A stretch of 64,000 bases of DNA from Desulfacinum sp. Lineage in GTDB: Bacteria > Desulfobacterota > Syntrophobacteria > Syntrophobacterales > DSM-9756. Of this stretch, positions 20,440 to 32,018 are shown one piece after another (positions within the stretch are counted from its first letter, which is position 1; the number at the start of each line of letters is the position of its first letter). A model generated the notes under the pieces. The model was not told the origin of the DNA and made no database searches. It worked only from the letters and a program-made list of their open reading frames with translations. The stretch spans positions 62,001 through 126,000 of the forward strand of contig JACIYN010000005.1 of NCBI GenBank assembly GCA_014359885.1, given 5' to 3'. The position numbers were made by a program, and so were the translations under genes.

Positions 20440-22539
20440 ATGAAAAAGTCAGTGCAAGTGGAAGTGGGCGGACGCCCGCTGATTCTGGAAACCGGCCACG
20501 CCGCCCGGCAGGCCAGCGGCTCCGTCTTCGTGCGCTACGGAGACACGGTGGTGATGGTGGCGGCCGTCAAGGAGGATCGAGTGCGCGAGGGCATCGACTT
20601 CGTCCCCTTGATGGTCGAATACCAGGAGATGAGCTACGCTGCGGGTCGCATTCCCGGGGGCTTCTTCCGCCGAGAGGTGGGACGCCCCAGCGAGAAGGAG
20701 ACCCTCACCTCGCGCCTCATCGACCGCCCCATTCGGCCCCTGTTTCCCAAGGGCTATTCCTACGAGACGCAGGTGATCGCCACGGTGCTTTCCGTGGATC
20801 AGGAAAACGAACCCGACGTGGCCGCCATGACCGGGGCGTCGGCGGCCCTGCACATTTCCAACATCCCCTTTGCCGGCCCCATCGCCGCGGTGCGCGTGGG
20901 CCGTGTGGACGGCCGATTCGTGATCAATCCCAGCGCCGCTCAGCTGGAACAGAGCGATATGAACGTGGTGGTGGCCGGCAGCCGGGACGCCGTGGTGATG
21001 GTGGAAGGCGGCGCCCAGTTCGTCACCGAAGACGACATGTTGGAAGCCATCGACCTGGCCCACAAGGCCATCCTGCCCATCCTGGATGCCCAGGATGAAC
21101 TGCGCCGCCTGGTGGGCAAGCCCAAGGACGAAGTGACGGCGCCGGTCGTGGACGCCGCCCTGGAGGAAACCGTTCGAAGGCTGGCCGCCGATGAAATGGT
21201 CCAGGTGATGACCATCGCCGACAAGCTCGAACGCAAGAACGCCAAGAAGGCCCTGAAGCAACGGGTCCTGGAGGCCGTGGCCGAGCAGTTCCCGGAACAG
21301 ATCAAGGACGCGGAACACGTCCTGGAAACCCTGGAAAAGGAGACCGTCCGGGGTCTGATGGTCCGCGAGAAGCGCCGGATCGACGGCCGTGCCTTCGACG
21401 AGATCCGCCCGCTCGCCATCGAGGTGGGCCCGCTGCCCCGCACCCACGGATCCGCTCTCTTTCGCCGAGGCGAGACCCAGGTCCTGGCCGTGACCACCCT
21501 GGGTTCTTCCAGCGATGAGCAGAAGATCGAGGCGCTCACCGGGGAGACCTTCAAGTCCTTCATGCTTCACTACAACTTCCCGCCCTACTGCGTGGGGGAA
21601 GTCCGTCCGCTGCGCGGCCCGGGCCGGCGGGAAATCGGCCACGGAGCCTTGGCCGAACGCGCCGTCAAGCCCATCCTGCCGTCCAACGGGGAATTTCCCT
21701 ACACCATCCGGGTGGTGTGCGAGGTGCTGGAGTCCAACGGATCCAGCTCCATGGCCTCCGTGTGCGGGGCCTGCCTGTCTCTCATGGATGCGGGTGTGCC
21801 CGTCTCGGACATGGTGGCCGGCATCGCCATGGGCCTGGTGAAGGAAGGCGACGATTTCATCATCCTCTCGGACATCCTGGGAGATGAGGATCACCTGGGG
21901 GATATGGACTTCAAGGTGACCGGAAACGAGCGCGGCATCACGGCCATCCAGATGGATGTGAAGATCCCGGGAATCACCCGTGAGATCATGACCCGGGCTC
22001 TGGCCCAGGCCCGCGACGGCCGTCTCTACATCCTGGGCAAGATGCGCGAGGTCATTTCCGAACCGCGTTCCGAACTGTCCCCCTACGCGCCCAGGATGGA
22101 AACCATCCAGATCAACCCGGACAAGATCCGGGACGTGATCGGACCGGGCGGCAAGGTGATCCGGTCCATCGTGGCCGAAACCGGAGCCAAGATCGACATC
22201 GAGGATTCCGGCCGGGTGGTCATCATGAGCCCGGACAAGGAAGCCTGCCAGAAGGCCATCGACAGGATCAAGGCCCTCACCCAGGAACCCGAGGTGGGCG
22301 AGGTCTACATGGCCCGGGTGACCAAGGTGACGGACTTCGGCGCCTTCGCCGAGATCCTGCCCAACACGGAAGGGCTCATCCACATCTCCCAGCTGGACCA
22401 CAAGCGGGTGCAGAAGGTGACGGATGTGGTCAAGGAAGGCGATGAGGTCCTGGTCAAGGTCATCGACATCGACCGGGAGGGAAGAATCCGCCTGAGTCGA
22501 AAGGCCGTTCTGGGAAAACCGGAAGGGCGAAAGAACTAG
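20440..22539 (+). CDS. pnp: Polyribonucleotide nucleotidyltransferase (PNPase)
   Basis: The product is 699 residues. Two RNase PH-like domains (about 1-220 and 310-540) are joined by an all-helical linker, followed by a KH domain (about 555-610, [20 protein letters not shown]) and an S1 domain (about 620-690, [20 protein letters not shown]). Signature blocks include [22 protein letters not shown] and [15 protein letters not shown]. PNPase performs phosphorolytic 3'-5' RNA decay and is a core degradosome enzyme. It is complete and of normal length. Confidence 0.98.
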   Translation: MKKSVQVEVGGRPLILETGHAARQASGSVFVRYGDTVVMVAAVKEDRVREGIDFVPLMVEYQEMSYAAGRIPGGFFRREVGRPSEKETLTSRLIDRPIRPLFPKGYSYETQVIATVLSVDQENEPDVAAMTGASAALHISNIPFAGPIAAVRVGRVDGRFVINPSAAQLEQSDMNVVVAGSRDAVVMVEGGAQFVTEDDMLEAIDLAHKAILPILDAQDELRRLVGKPKDEVTAPVVDAALEETVRRLAADEMVQVMTIADKLERKNAKKALKQRVLEAVAEQFPEQIKDAEHVLETLEKETVRGLMVREKRRIDGRAFDEIRPLAIEVGPLPRTHGSALFRRGETQVLAVTTLGSSSDEQKIEALTGETFKSFMLHYNFPPYCVGEVRPLRGPGRREIGHGALAERAVKPILPSNGEFPYTIRVVCEVLESNGSSSMASVCGACLSLMDAGVPVSDMVAGIAMGLVKEGDDFIILSDILGDEDHLGDMDFKVTGNERGITAIQMDVKIPGITREIMTRALAQARDGRLYILGKMREVISEPRSELSPYAPRMETIQINPDKIRDVIGPGGKVIRSIVAETGAKIDIEDSGRVVIMSPDKEACQKAIDRIKALTQEPEVGEVYMARVTKVTDFGAFAEILPNTEGLIHISQLDHKRVQKVTDVVKEGDEVLVKVIDIDREGRIRLSRKAVLGKPEGRKN

Positions 22540-22549
22540 AGAGGCCGCA

Positions 22550-23836
22550 TTGGTTCGAAAAACGACGCTGTCCAACGGCATCCGCATCGTGACGGAGCAG
22601 ATTCCGTTCGTCCATTCCGTTTCCATGGGCATCTGGGTGAATGTGGGTTCCCGGGACGAATCGGACCCGGAACGAGGGATCACCCACTTCATCGAGCACA
22701 TGCTCTTCAAGGGCACCGAACGGCGATCCGCTCTCGATATCGCCAAGGAGCTGGATGCCGTGGGCGGCTTCGCCAATGCCTTCACCTCCAAGGAAAACGT
22801 CTGCTTCCATGCCAAGGTCCTGGACACCCACCTCCCCCTGGTGGTGGATGTCCTGACCGACCTCTTTCTCCATTCCACGTTCGCACCCGACGAGATCGAG
22901 CGGGAGCGTCAGGTGATCCTCCAGGAGATCAGCATGATCGAGGACTCCCCGGAGGATCTGGTCCACATTCTCTTCCAGCAGGAATTCTGGAAAAACCATC
23001 CCTTGGCCAATCCCATCTACGGAACCCCGGAGACGGTCCAGGCGCTGGACCGCCGAATGTCCGTGGATTACATGGCGAGACAGTTCCGCCCCGGAAAGAT
23101 CGTGGTGGCCGCCGCCGGCAACCTGGAACACGACGCCTTCGTGGATCTCCTGGGCCCCGCGCTGAACAGCCTGAATCATTCCGGATCCCCCGCCCCGAGG
23201 CACTCTCCGCTACTGCACCCCCACCGACAGGTGGTGAGCAAGGATCTGGAGCAGGTGCATCTGTGCTTGGGCTTTCCGGGGTGCTCCCATTCCGACCCCG
23301 ACAGGTTTTCCTGCCACGTCCTGAACGTGGTGCTGGGAAACAGCATGAGCAGCCGCCTCTTTCAGGAAGTCCGGGAAAGGCGCGGATTGGCCTACTCGGT
23401 CTACTCCTTTGTGAACTCCCACGAGGACACGGGCCTCATGGGCGTCTATGCCGCCGTGGCGCCGACGCAGGTGGAAGAAACGCTGCGGGTGATCCAGGAC
23501 CAGATGGCCCGGATCGCGGCGGAATCCATCACGGAAGCGGAATTGAGCGCCGCCAAGGAGTATCTCAAGGGCAGCATGTACCTGAACGCGGAAAGCACCG
23601 ATTCGCGCATGAACCGGCTGGCCAAGAACGAAATTGTTTTCGGGCGCCACATTTCTTTCGGGGAAGTGGAGGAGCAGATCGACGGCGTGACCACCGAGGA
23701 TGTGCGTCGTTGGTTTGAGGGCGCCTATCGACCGGAAGTAACCGCCGTCACCCTGCTGGGTCCGGTTCCCGAGGATGTTCTTGACCGGTGCTTTCCCGCC
23801 GTCCCGACCGCGGCGGCGGCGGAATCTTCCCGATAA
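22550..23836 (+). CDS. M16-family zinc peptidase (processing-peptidase-like)
   Basis: The product is 428 residues with the inverted zinc motif HFIEHMLFKGT (HxxEH) near residue 43 and the distal Glu region ERERQVILQEISMIEDSP. The second M16 domain includes SSRLFQEVRERRGLAYSVYSF. The start is TTG at 22550, right after pnp, where the conserved N-terminus RKTTLSNGIRIVTEQ begins. Genes of this family commonly follow pnp in bacteria (PqqL/YmxG/mitochondrial processing peptidase-like). The physiological substrate is unknown. Confidence 0.92.
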   Translation: MVRKTTLSNGIRIVTEQIPFVHSVSMGIWVNVGSRDESDPERGITHFIEHMLFKGTERRSALDIAKELDAVGGFANAFTSKENVCFHAKVLDTHLPLVVDVLTDLFLHSTFAPDEIERERQVILQEISMIEDSPEDLVHILFQQEFWKNHPLANPIYGTPETVQALDRRMSVDYMARQFRPGKIVVAAAGNLEHDAFVDLLGPALNSLNHSGSPAPRHSPLLHPHRQVVSKDLEQVHLCLGFPGCSHSDPDRFSCHVLNVVLGNSMSSRLFQEVRERRGLAYSVYSFVNSHEDTGLMGVYAAVAPTQVEETLRVIQDQMARIAAESITEAELSAAKEYLKGSMYLNAESTDSRMNRLAKNEIVFGRHISFGEVEEQIDGVTTEDVRRWFEGAYRPEVTAVTLLGPVPEDVLDRCFPAVPTAAAAESSR

Positions 23837-23910
23837 GGTTCCCATAACGCCGGCGGCCGTCTGCCGGGGCAGTTCAGGAACCGCCAGGTTCGGATTGTCG
23901 TGAGGAACGC

Positions 23911-24744
23911 ATGCCCCTTTTCTTCCAGGTTCTCGCCAGCGGTTCTAAAGGAAACGCCATCCTGGCCGGTACGAACTCCACCTGCGTCCTCCTGGACGCC
24001 GGTCTGAGCGGCAAGGAGATCGAACGGCGCCTGGCCGAAAGCCCTGTTTCCCCCAAGGACGTTCAGGCTCTGGTGGTCAGCCATGAGCACAACGACCATG
24101 TGCGGGGTATCGGAGTCCTCAGCCGCCGCTACGATCTGCCCGTCTTTTTGACCCGGGGCTCCCTGGAAGCCCTGCCCTCGTCCGTGGGCGAGCTGGCCCA
24201 CAGGAACCTCATTCAGCCGGGACGCTCTTTCGCCATCGGGGATCTGGTCATCCACCCCTTCGCGCTCTCCCACGATGCGGCGGACCCCGTGGGATTCATC
24301 CTGGAACATGGCGGGTTGCGTTTGGGTGTCTGCACCGACTGCGGAACCGCCACCCAGCTGGTACGCGCCCGCCTGCAGCACTGCCATGCCCTGGTGCTGG
24401 AAGCCAACCACGATACCGACCGGCTGATCCACGGCCCCTACCCGTGGCATCTCAAACAGCGTATTCGAAGCCGCCATGGGCACCTGAGCAACGAGGACAG
24501 TTGCCAATTGCTCGAGCAGATCCACCATCCCGGACTCCAGGTGGTGGTCCTCGCCCATCTCAGCGAAGTGAACAACCACCCCGATCTGGTCAAAGAAACG
24601 TTGCGCAACCGCCTGGTTCCTGCCATCCTGGATACGACCCGATTCGAAGTGGCCATGCAGAACGAACCGTCCGCCCTCTGGCACATCCACACGACAGGAG
24701 GTGACCATGGAACCGTTACCGAAGGCCTTTCTCCTGCCCATTGA
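23911..24744 (+). CDS. Metallo-beta-lactamase-fold hydrolase (YycJ/WalJ-like)
   Basis: The product is 277 residues. It begins QVLASGSKGNAILAGTNSTC, typical of the YycJ/WalJ subgroup, and carries the metal motif VVSHEHNDHVRGI (HxHxDH) near residue 57. A later metal His and Asp lie in LEANHDTD and LAHLSEVNNHPDL. Family members are reported as 5'-3' exonuclease-like metallohydrolases. The C-terminal 38 bp overlap the start of the universal stress gene. The substrate is inferred only from the family. Confidence 0.88.
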   Translation: MPLFFQVLASGSKGNAILAGTNSTCVLLDAGLSGKEIERRLAESPVSPKDVQALVVSHEHNDHVRGIGVLSRRYDLPVFLTRGSLEALPSSVGELAHRNLIQPGRSFAIGDLVIHPFALSHDAADPVGFILEHGGLRLGVCTDCGTATQLVRARLQHCHALVLEANHDTDRLIHGPYPWHLKQRIRSRHGHLSNEDSCQLLEQIHHPGLQVVVLAHLSEVNNHPDLVKETLRNRLVPAILDTTRFEVAMQNEPSALWHIHTTGGDHGTVTEGLSPAH

Positions 24745-25642
24745 CGATTCGGAAGGGTCCCTGAGGCCCATTCGCTTCCTCACGAGCCTCTACCCGGAGC
24801 GATCCCACATCAGCCTCACCCTCCACTACCTGATGCCTCCCTTGCCGCCCGTCTACAAGGAAAAGGACCGCACGGAAGCCCAGATCGCTCAAAAGAAAGC
24901 CTTCGTCCAGGCGCGCGAGGAGGCCGCGCGCAAGGCCTGCGAGCGCGCCAAGAAGGTCCTGGTGGAGTCGGGCTTCTCGGAGGAGGTCATCCACGAGTTC
25001 GTGCAGGAAAAGGAACTGAGCGTGGCGCACCATGCCTGCCGTCTGGCCGATATCAAACGGGTGGACGCCGTGGTGATCCAAAAGCAGACCAGTTCCCGCC
25101 TGGAAGGATTCCTCAAGGGCGATCACACGTCCGCCTTGCTGCACCACTGCCTGGTGAGCCCCATCTGGTTTGTGGACGACGAAACCGATCCATCCAAGGC
25201 CGTGGTCTGCCTGGCGGACAACGATCCCTCCCTGCGGGCCCTGGACCATGCACTCTTCATGCTGGAAGAGACTCCCACTCTCATCGAGATCGTCCATTTT
25301 TCCAGGAAGGCCTCCCGTCCCCTCGCTTCCGCCCTGGACCCGCTGGACCCCGATCTCGCCCGGTGGCTTCGGACCAGCGGCACGGGGTTTGGCCCGTTCT
25401 TTGACAAGGCGCGTGAAATGGCGCTCGCTTCGGGAGTGGCTTCCGAGCGGATAACCATCTCCGTGCAGCCCAGTCGGGGAAAGCTTCCCACCGAAATTCT
25501 TTCCCATGCCAATAGAGCGGGTGCGGGGATCGTGGTACTCGGCCACGGCGGATCCGGAGGCACCTGGGGATTTCTCAAGAGCTCCATCACCAAACGGATC
25601 CTCACCGACTTTCGTCATCAGGCCGTCTGGGTCAACCAGTAA
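24707..25642 (+). CDS. Tandem-domain universal stress protein
   Basis: The product is 311 residues with two UspA-like units (about 5-160 and 165-311). Only the second keeps a recognisable nucleotide-binding loop, VVLGHGGSGGTWGFLKSSIT, near the C-terminus. The ATG at 24707 was chosen because AGGAGG lies at ideal spacing; it overlaps the preceding gene. Tandem USPs often bind ATP and act in stress adaptation. The first unit has lost the loop and contains a charged helical insertion (AQKKAFVQAREEAARKACER). Function is not further predictable. Confidence 0.86.
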   Translation: MEPLPKAFLLPIDDSEGSLRPIRFLTSLYPERSHISLTLHYLMPPLPPVYKEKDRTEAQIAQKKAFVQAREEAARKACERAKKVLVESGFSEEVIHEFVQEKELSVAHHACRLADIKRVDAVVIQKQTSSRLEGFLKGDHTSALLHHCLVSPIWFVDDETDPSKAVVCLADNDPSLRALDHALFMLEETPTLIEIVHFSRKASRPLASALDPLDPDLARWLRTSGTGFGPFFDKAREMALASGVASERITISVQPSRGKLPTEILSHANRAGAGIVVLGHGGSGGTWGFLKSSITKRILTDFRHQAVWVNQ

Positions 25643-25753
25643 GGGGCCATCCCAGAAGTCCGACCGCCCGCAGAGACGAATCCGGTCTCGCCCCGGGGCA
25701 CGCAGCCATCCCGGACCACTTGGACGATTCTTTCTCCCGTACGCGACCCCGGC

Positions 25754-25774
25754 GGGCGGGCGGAAAGCCCGCCC
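25754..25774. repeat. REP-like hairpin GGGCGGGC-GGAAA-GCCCGCCC
   Basis: An 8-bp perfect stem with a five-base loop, same family as the hairpins at 34927, 48355, 51065 and 53258. Confidence 0.75.
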
Positions 25775-25973
25775 TTCCCCATGCGGAACAGACAGACCCC
25801 TTGGGTCGGCCCCCGGCTCACGAACCCGCCTCCACATGAAGCGATCGCCTTACAGGGAAGAATCTCCGCTCCCCGTTCCAGCGGAACCACACATCGGCCA
25901 AGAGGAGAACGAGGCGAATGCTCCAGCATGCTTGGAGGGTGTGCCGGTGAGGGGAATCCCTGGACAGCACGCA

Positions 25974-26003
25974 TGTAGGGGCGAAAGATCTTTCGCCCCT
26001 ACA
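25974..26003. repeat. Perfect 30-bp palindrome (half-site TGTAGGGGCGAAAGA)
   Basis: The arms are exact reverse complements with no spacer. An identical palindrome is at 35882-35911, and variants with an AAT centre are the cores of the 95-bp foldbacks at 1440-1471 and 53589-53620. A damaged half copy follows at about 26004-26025. Confidence 0.85.
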
Positions 26004-26060
26004 GAAAGATCTTTCGCCCTTACACAGGGAGAAATCCAGGATCATGGGGGAAATCACAAG

Positions 26061-26084
26061 CCCCCGCCAGCGCCTCGGCGGGGG
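26061..26084. repeat. GC hairpin CCCCCGCC-N8-GGCGGGGG
   Basis: An 8-bp stem lies about 100 bp beyond the secF stop. It has no T-tract on the secF strand, so it is listed as a repeat or structure, not as an intrinsic terminator. Confidence 0.6.
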
Positions 26085-26182
26085 TGAGGGTGGGGATCGG
26101 TGGAGATGCCGGCGGGAGCGGTTCACAACCGCCCCCGCACGAATGGGTGCGCTGCCGAGAGACTCAACGCTTTGGCGTGCCT

Positions 26183-27256
26183 TCACGCCCGGGCGGTGCG
26201 GCGGCGTTTGGCGCGCCCTTCCGCGGCCCAGTCTTGGTAAAGGATCAGAAGGGGGCTGGCCACGAAAATGGACGAATAGGTACCCACGACCACACCGATG
26301 AGCAGCGCGAAGGCGAAATCGTGGATCACCGTGCCGCCCAGAACGAACAAGCACACAATCACCAGCAGGGTCGTTCCGGACGTGAGGATGGTCCGGCTGA
26401 GGGTCTGGTTGATGCTCCGGTTCACCAGCACCTTGAAGTCCTCCCGCCCGGACGCCCGCAAGTTCTCCCGGATGCGGTCGAAGACGATGATGGTGTCGTT
26501 GAGCGAATACCCTACGATGGTGAGCAGGGCGGCCACGATGGTCAGGGAGAATTCCTTGTTGCTGAGCGCAAAAGCCCCGATGGTGATGAGCACGTCGTGG
26601 ATCAGGGCCAGCACCGCCGCCAAGGCGTAGGGCAGCCTTAAAACCCAGCAGAGCACCAGCGTGAGGAGCAAGGCCCCCACGATCAGGTAGGTGGTGGGCA
26701 TGCCCATCAGCCGTAGCAGGTAGACTCCCACCAACAGGCCGGCGGCCATGATCCCGCTGGTCCCCCATTTGAGCTCGAACCGCCCGGAGATGTAGAGCGC
26801 GATGAAGAGCAGGGCGTAGTAGATGGCCAGCAGGGCCTTCTGGCGCAGGTCCCGGCCCACCTTGGGTCCCACCATCTCCACGCGGCGGATGGAAGCCTTG
26901 CCCTCGCCGAAGGCCTTGTCCAGGTGTTCCTGAACGGCCTGGCCCACGTTCTGGGTCTCGGCGCTCTTCACGTCCGCCCGCACCAGGAATTCATTGTCCT
27001 CCCGGGCCCCCACCTGCTGGATGGCGCTTCGGCCGATCCCCAGGTCCTTGAGGGCGTCCCGAATCTGCTCGGGCGTGGTGCTCTGTTCAAACTTGACCTG
27101 GACCAGCGTGCCTCCGGCAAAATCCACGCCCAGGTTCAGACCGCCGCGCCACACCAGGGCGGCCAGTCCCAGAACAATCACCACCACGGAAAGCGTGATG
27201 GCCTTGAAACGCATGCCCACGAAGTTGATGTTGATGTCCGGCTTGATGAGTTCCAT
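26183..27256 (-). CDS. secF: Protein translocase subunit SecF
   Basis: The product is 357 residues with six predicted membrane helices: the first at about 17-38, a periplasmic domain at about 40-155, then five C-terminal helices. Family blocks are GVDFAGGTLVQV, GPKVGRDLRQKALLA, YSLNDTIIVFDRIREN and NRSINQTLSRTILTS. SecF works with SecD in the Sec translocon, using the proton gradient to pull preproteins out. It follows secD by 42 bp in the queA-tgt-yajC-secDF operon. The C-terminus is Lys/Arg-rich. Confidence 0.97.
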   Translation of the reverse strand: MELIKPDININFVGMRFKAITLSVVVIVLGLAALVWRGGLNLGVDFAGGTLVQVKFEQSTTPEQIRDALKDLGIGRSAIQQVGAREDNEFLVRADVKSAETQNVGQAVQEHLDKAFGEGKASIRRVEMVGPKVGRDLRQKALLAIYYALLFIALYISGRFELKWGTSGIMAAGLLVGVYLLRLMGMPTTYLIVGALLLTLVLCWVLRLPYALAAVLALIHDVLITIGAFALSNKEFSLTIVAALLTIVGYSLNDTIIVFDRIRENLRASGREDFKVLVNRSINQTLSRTILTSGTTLLVIVCLFVLGGTVIHDFAFALLIGVVVGTYSSIFVASPLLILYQDWAAEGRAKRRRTARA

Positions 27257-27298
27257 GGTCTTCGTCTTCTTCTCCCTCTCGTACCCCTTTCGGGCCGG

Positions 27299-28888
27299 TT
27301 ATATGCTGATGGAGCGAACCCGCTTCTTGACCAGCAGGTAGTCGAAGATGAGCCGCGACACGATGATGGCCGTAAAAAGGCTCGCCACGATACCGATGCT
27401 CAAGGTCACCGCAAAGCCCTTGACCGGTCCGGTGCCGAACTGGAAGAGAACCACGGCGGCGATCAGCGTGGTGATGTTGGCGTCCAGGATGGTCAGCGTG
27501 GCCCGACCGAAACCGGCATCCACGGCGGCCCGCGGCGTTTTGCCCAGGCGCAGCTCCTCCCGGATGCGCTCGAAGATGAGCACGTTGGCGTCCACCGCCA
27601 TGCCGATGGTCAGGATGATGCCCGCGATGCCCGGCAGCGTGAGGGTCGCCTTGAAGGCGGCCAGGGCGGCCATGATGAGCACCACGTTCAGGACGAGGGC
27701 CACGTTGGCGATGACCCCAGACACCCGATAGTAGACGATCATGAACAGCAGGATCAGCACGGATCCCACCACCATGGAGAGAAAGCCCTGGCGGATGGAG
27801 TCGGCTCCCAGGGAGGGACCCACGGTGCGTTCTTCCAGGATCTTCACGGGAGCCGGCAGGGCCCCCGCCCGCAGCACGATGGCCAGGTCCCTGGCTTCCT
27901 CCATGGTGAAGGATCCCGTGATGCTGGCCCGCCCCCCGCCGATCTTTTCCTGGATGACCGGGGCCGAGTAGACCACGCCGTCCAACACGATGGCCAGCCG
28001 CTCCTTCACATGCTCCCCGGTGATCCGTTCAAACAGACGGGCACCCTGGGGATCGAATTCCAGGGCCACGTAGGGCGTGTTGTATTGGGTATCGATGCGA
28101 ACGTTGGCGTTGGTGATGTATTCGCCCGTCATGAGCGTCCGGTCCTTGAGGGCGATCCGGGTCTCGAAGGTTCGGCCCGTATTGGGATCGAAGCGCTTCA
28201 TGGGATAGGCCTTCACACCCGGCGGCAGGGACTTGGCGTCCGGATCCACCCCCTCGGCCACCAGCTTGAATTCCAACAGGGCGGTCTTTCCGATGAGGTC
28301 GATGGCCCGCTGGGGGTCCTTCACCCCGGGAAGCTGCACCAGGATGCGGTCCTCTCCCTGAGGCCGGATATCCGGTTCGCTCACGCCGAACTGGTCGATA
28401 CGGTTTCGGATGGTCTCCAGGGCCTGCCTCACGGCCAGATCCCGAATGTGGGAGGCTTCCTTGTCGGAGATGCGGCAGACCACGGTGGCACCGTCCTGTT
28501 CCGTCGTGGCCGCCACCCAGTCCAGGATCGGGAAGTCCTTCTCAATGAGAGTCTTCAAGGAGCCCACCGCGGTCCCGTCGGCCAGTTCCACCCGGATATC
28601 CCAGTCCTTGGTGCGCTGGACGGTCCGGAAGGGGATCCGCTCGGTGCGCAACGTTTCCTTCAGCTCGTCCACCAGGCGCTCCGCCGTGGTGCGCACCGCC
28701 TCGTCCGCTTGCACTTCCAGTACCAGATGCATGCCCCCCTGGAGGTCCAAACCGAGATGGATCTTGTCGTTGGGCAGGGTTTCCTTCCACCACGCGGGCA
28801 AGGAAGCATTGAGAGACGGCAGCAGGTAGACGATTGCAACCAGCATGACCACCGCGATAAGAATGGCTCGCCACCGTAAGTCCTTCAA
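27299..28888 (-). CDS. secD: Protein translocase subunit SecD
   Basis: The product is 529 residues. The first membrane helix (about 8-26) is followed by the large periplasmic P1 domain (about 40-340), which includes GLDLQGGMHLVLEV, FGVSEPDIRPQGEDRILVQLPGV split by short linkers, and PTAPVKILEERTVGPSLG-like sequence. Five more C-terminal helices follow, with the block GMAVDANVLIFERIREELR. SecD supports late stages of preprotein translocation. Length and motif set are normal. Confidence 0.97.
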   Translation of the reverse strand: MKDLRWRAILIAVVMLVAIVYLLPSLNASLPAWWKETLPNDKIHLGLDLQGGMHLVLEVQADEAVRTTAERLVDELKETLRTERIPFRTVQRTKDWDIRVELADGTAVGSLKTLIEKDFPILDWVAATTEQDGATVVCRISDKEASHIRDLAVRQALETIRNRIDQFGVSEPDIRPQGEDRILVQLPGVKDPQRAIDLIGKTALLEFKLVAEGVDPDAKSLPPGVKAYPMKRFDPNTGRTFETRIALKDRTLMTGEYITNANVRIDTQYNTPYVALEFDPQGARLFERITGEHVKERLAIVLDGVVYSAPVIQEKIGGGRASITGSFTMEEARDLAIVLRAGALPAPVKILEERTVGPSLGADSIRQGFLSMVVGSVLILLFMIVYYRVSGVIANVALVLNVVLIMAALAAFKATLTLPGIAGIILTIGMAVDANVLIFERIREELRLGKTPRAAVDAGFGRATLTILDANITTLIAAVVLFQFGTGPVKGFAVTLSIGIVASLFTAIIVSRLIFDYLLVKKRVRSISI

Positions 28889-28995
28889 TCCACGTCCTCC
28901 CTACTAAATCCTGAACCCTGAATCGGATACGGGTTGCGGGCGGCTCCTTTAAAAGAAGGCCGCACCGTAGAACAGGCCCCCCTGGAGATCAAAAG

Positions 28996-29023
28996 ACAAG
29001 ATCGGCGCGTGCGCCGATCTTGT
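28996..29023 (-). promoter_or_regulatory. Strong hairpin between yajC and secD
   Basis: ACAAGATCGGCGC and GCGCCGATCTTGT form a perfect 13-bp stem with a 2-base loop. On the coding strand it is followed by TCTTTTGATC, only a weak U-rich run. It may partly terminate transcription after yajC or protect an mRNA 3' end. Confidence 0.65.
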
Positions 29024-29048
29024 GGGATCCAAGCGAGATTCCCGGTGG

Positions 29049-29402
29049 TTATTCGCCGTTTTCCGCCTTGTTTTCGCCCCGGCTGAGCAGAGCGGCGATG
29101 TAGCCCCGCTGCACCTTCACCCGGACCTTGTCCGCGATTTCCAGGGTTACCACGGAATCCGTCAGGCCCGTTATCTTTCCATGCAGGCCCCCCTGGGTGA
29201 CCACGGTGTCTCCCTTTTTCAGGTTGGCCAACATGTTGCGGTGTTCCTTCTGCCGTTTCTGCTGGGGTCGGATCAACAGGAAATAGAAGATGACCACCAT
29301 GAGGATCAGGGGCGCAAAAGCCGCCAGTCCGCCTCCTGCCGCCTGGCCTCCGCCGCCCTGTCCCGCCGTACCCATTGCATAAGCTACACTGACAAAGTCC
29401 AT
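29049..29402 (-). CDS. yajC: Sec translocon accessory subunit YajC
   Basis: The product is 117 residues. A Gly/Ala-rich N-terminus precedes one membrane helix (about 27-47, APLILMVVIFYFLLIRPQQK), then the conserved cytoplasmic part with KKGDTVVTQGGLHGKI and VRVKVQRGYIAALL. YajC associates with SecDF. The ATG at 29402 has GGAGG upstream; an in-frame ATG at 29414 would add four residues. Confidence 0.94.
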   Translation of the reverse strand: MDFVSVAYAMGTAGQGGGGQAAGGGLAAFAPLILMVVIFYFLLIRPQQKRQKEHRNMLANLKKGDTVVTQGGLHGKITGLTDSVVTLEIADKVRVKVQRGYIAALLSRGENKAENGE

Positions 29403-29489
29403 TGATTCCTCCATTCGACCTTCACTGCTCGACCAAAAACCACGTCCATTTGGGTAATCGAACCCTTAAACGATATTTTTCGTGTCTTG

Positions 29490-31683
<2,194 letters not shown>

Positions 31684-31881
31684 TCAGGGCGCTCCGTACC
31701 GACGGCCCAGATAGACGAGTCCCAATCCCACCGCCATGAGAACGCCGCCCAGAAACCGCAACTGGTCGGAAGGGAGCTTGGCGATGTGCTCCAGCCACTG
31801 CTTGATCCGGTCCGGAAAGGCCGCATAGGGGAGGCCTTCCAGAAAGCAGACAAGCCCCAATGCCGTGAGAAGGTAGTCCAT
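31684..31881 (-). CDS. Small membrane protein, DUF2065 family
   Basis: The product is 65 residues with two hydrophobic segments (about 2-19 and 38-57) joined by a short charged loop, matching the YjeT/DUF2065 pattern (GLVCFLEGLPYAAFPDRI, LRFLGGVLMAVGLGLVYL). Function is unknown. The ATG at 31881 begins the conserved part; an upstream start would add 15 non-conserved residues. It is the first gene of the queA operon and ends directly at the queA start codon. Confidence 0.82.
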   Translation of the reverse strand: MDYLLTALGLVCFLEGLPYAAFPDRIKQWLEHIAKLPSDQLRFLGGVLMAVGLGLVYLGRRYGAP

Positions 31882-32018
31882 ACGGGTCCGCCCTTTGACT
31901 TGCAATCCGTTTGAATTTCTTGGCAATCGAGCGCCGATGCCCTATCATAGCTGACCTGTTTTGTAAAGATTCTCCATGGGCATGGACCGGAAACGGCAAA
32001 GGCGAAACGGAGGCTTCG

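Larger units (their letters stand above)
25643..26182. other. Repeat-rich convergent region between USP and secF genes
   Basis: About 540 bp without a gene. It contains a GGGCGGGC hairpin (25754-25774), a perfect 30-bp palindrome (25974-26003) followed at once by a damaged half copy, and a CCCCCGCC/GGCGGGGG hairpin (26061-26084). No promoter would be expected between these convergent genes. Confidence 0.7.

Noticed and set aside
20449-22878. Long minus-strand frame opposite pnp and the M16 peptidase
   Set aside because: Antisense shadow of pnp and the M16 gene; composition (His/Asp/Gly-rich) is typical of reverse frames in GC-rich DNA.
25781-26301. Short frames between USP and secF genes
   Set aside because: They span palindromic repeats, lack ribosome-binding sites and have no conserved pattern.
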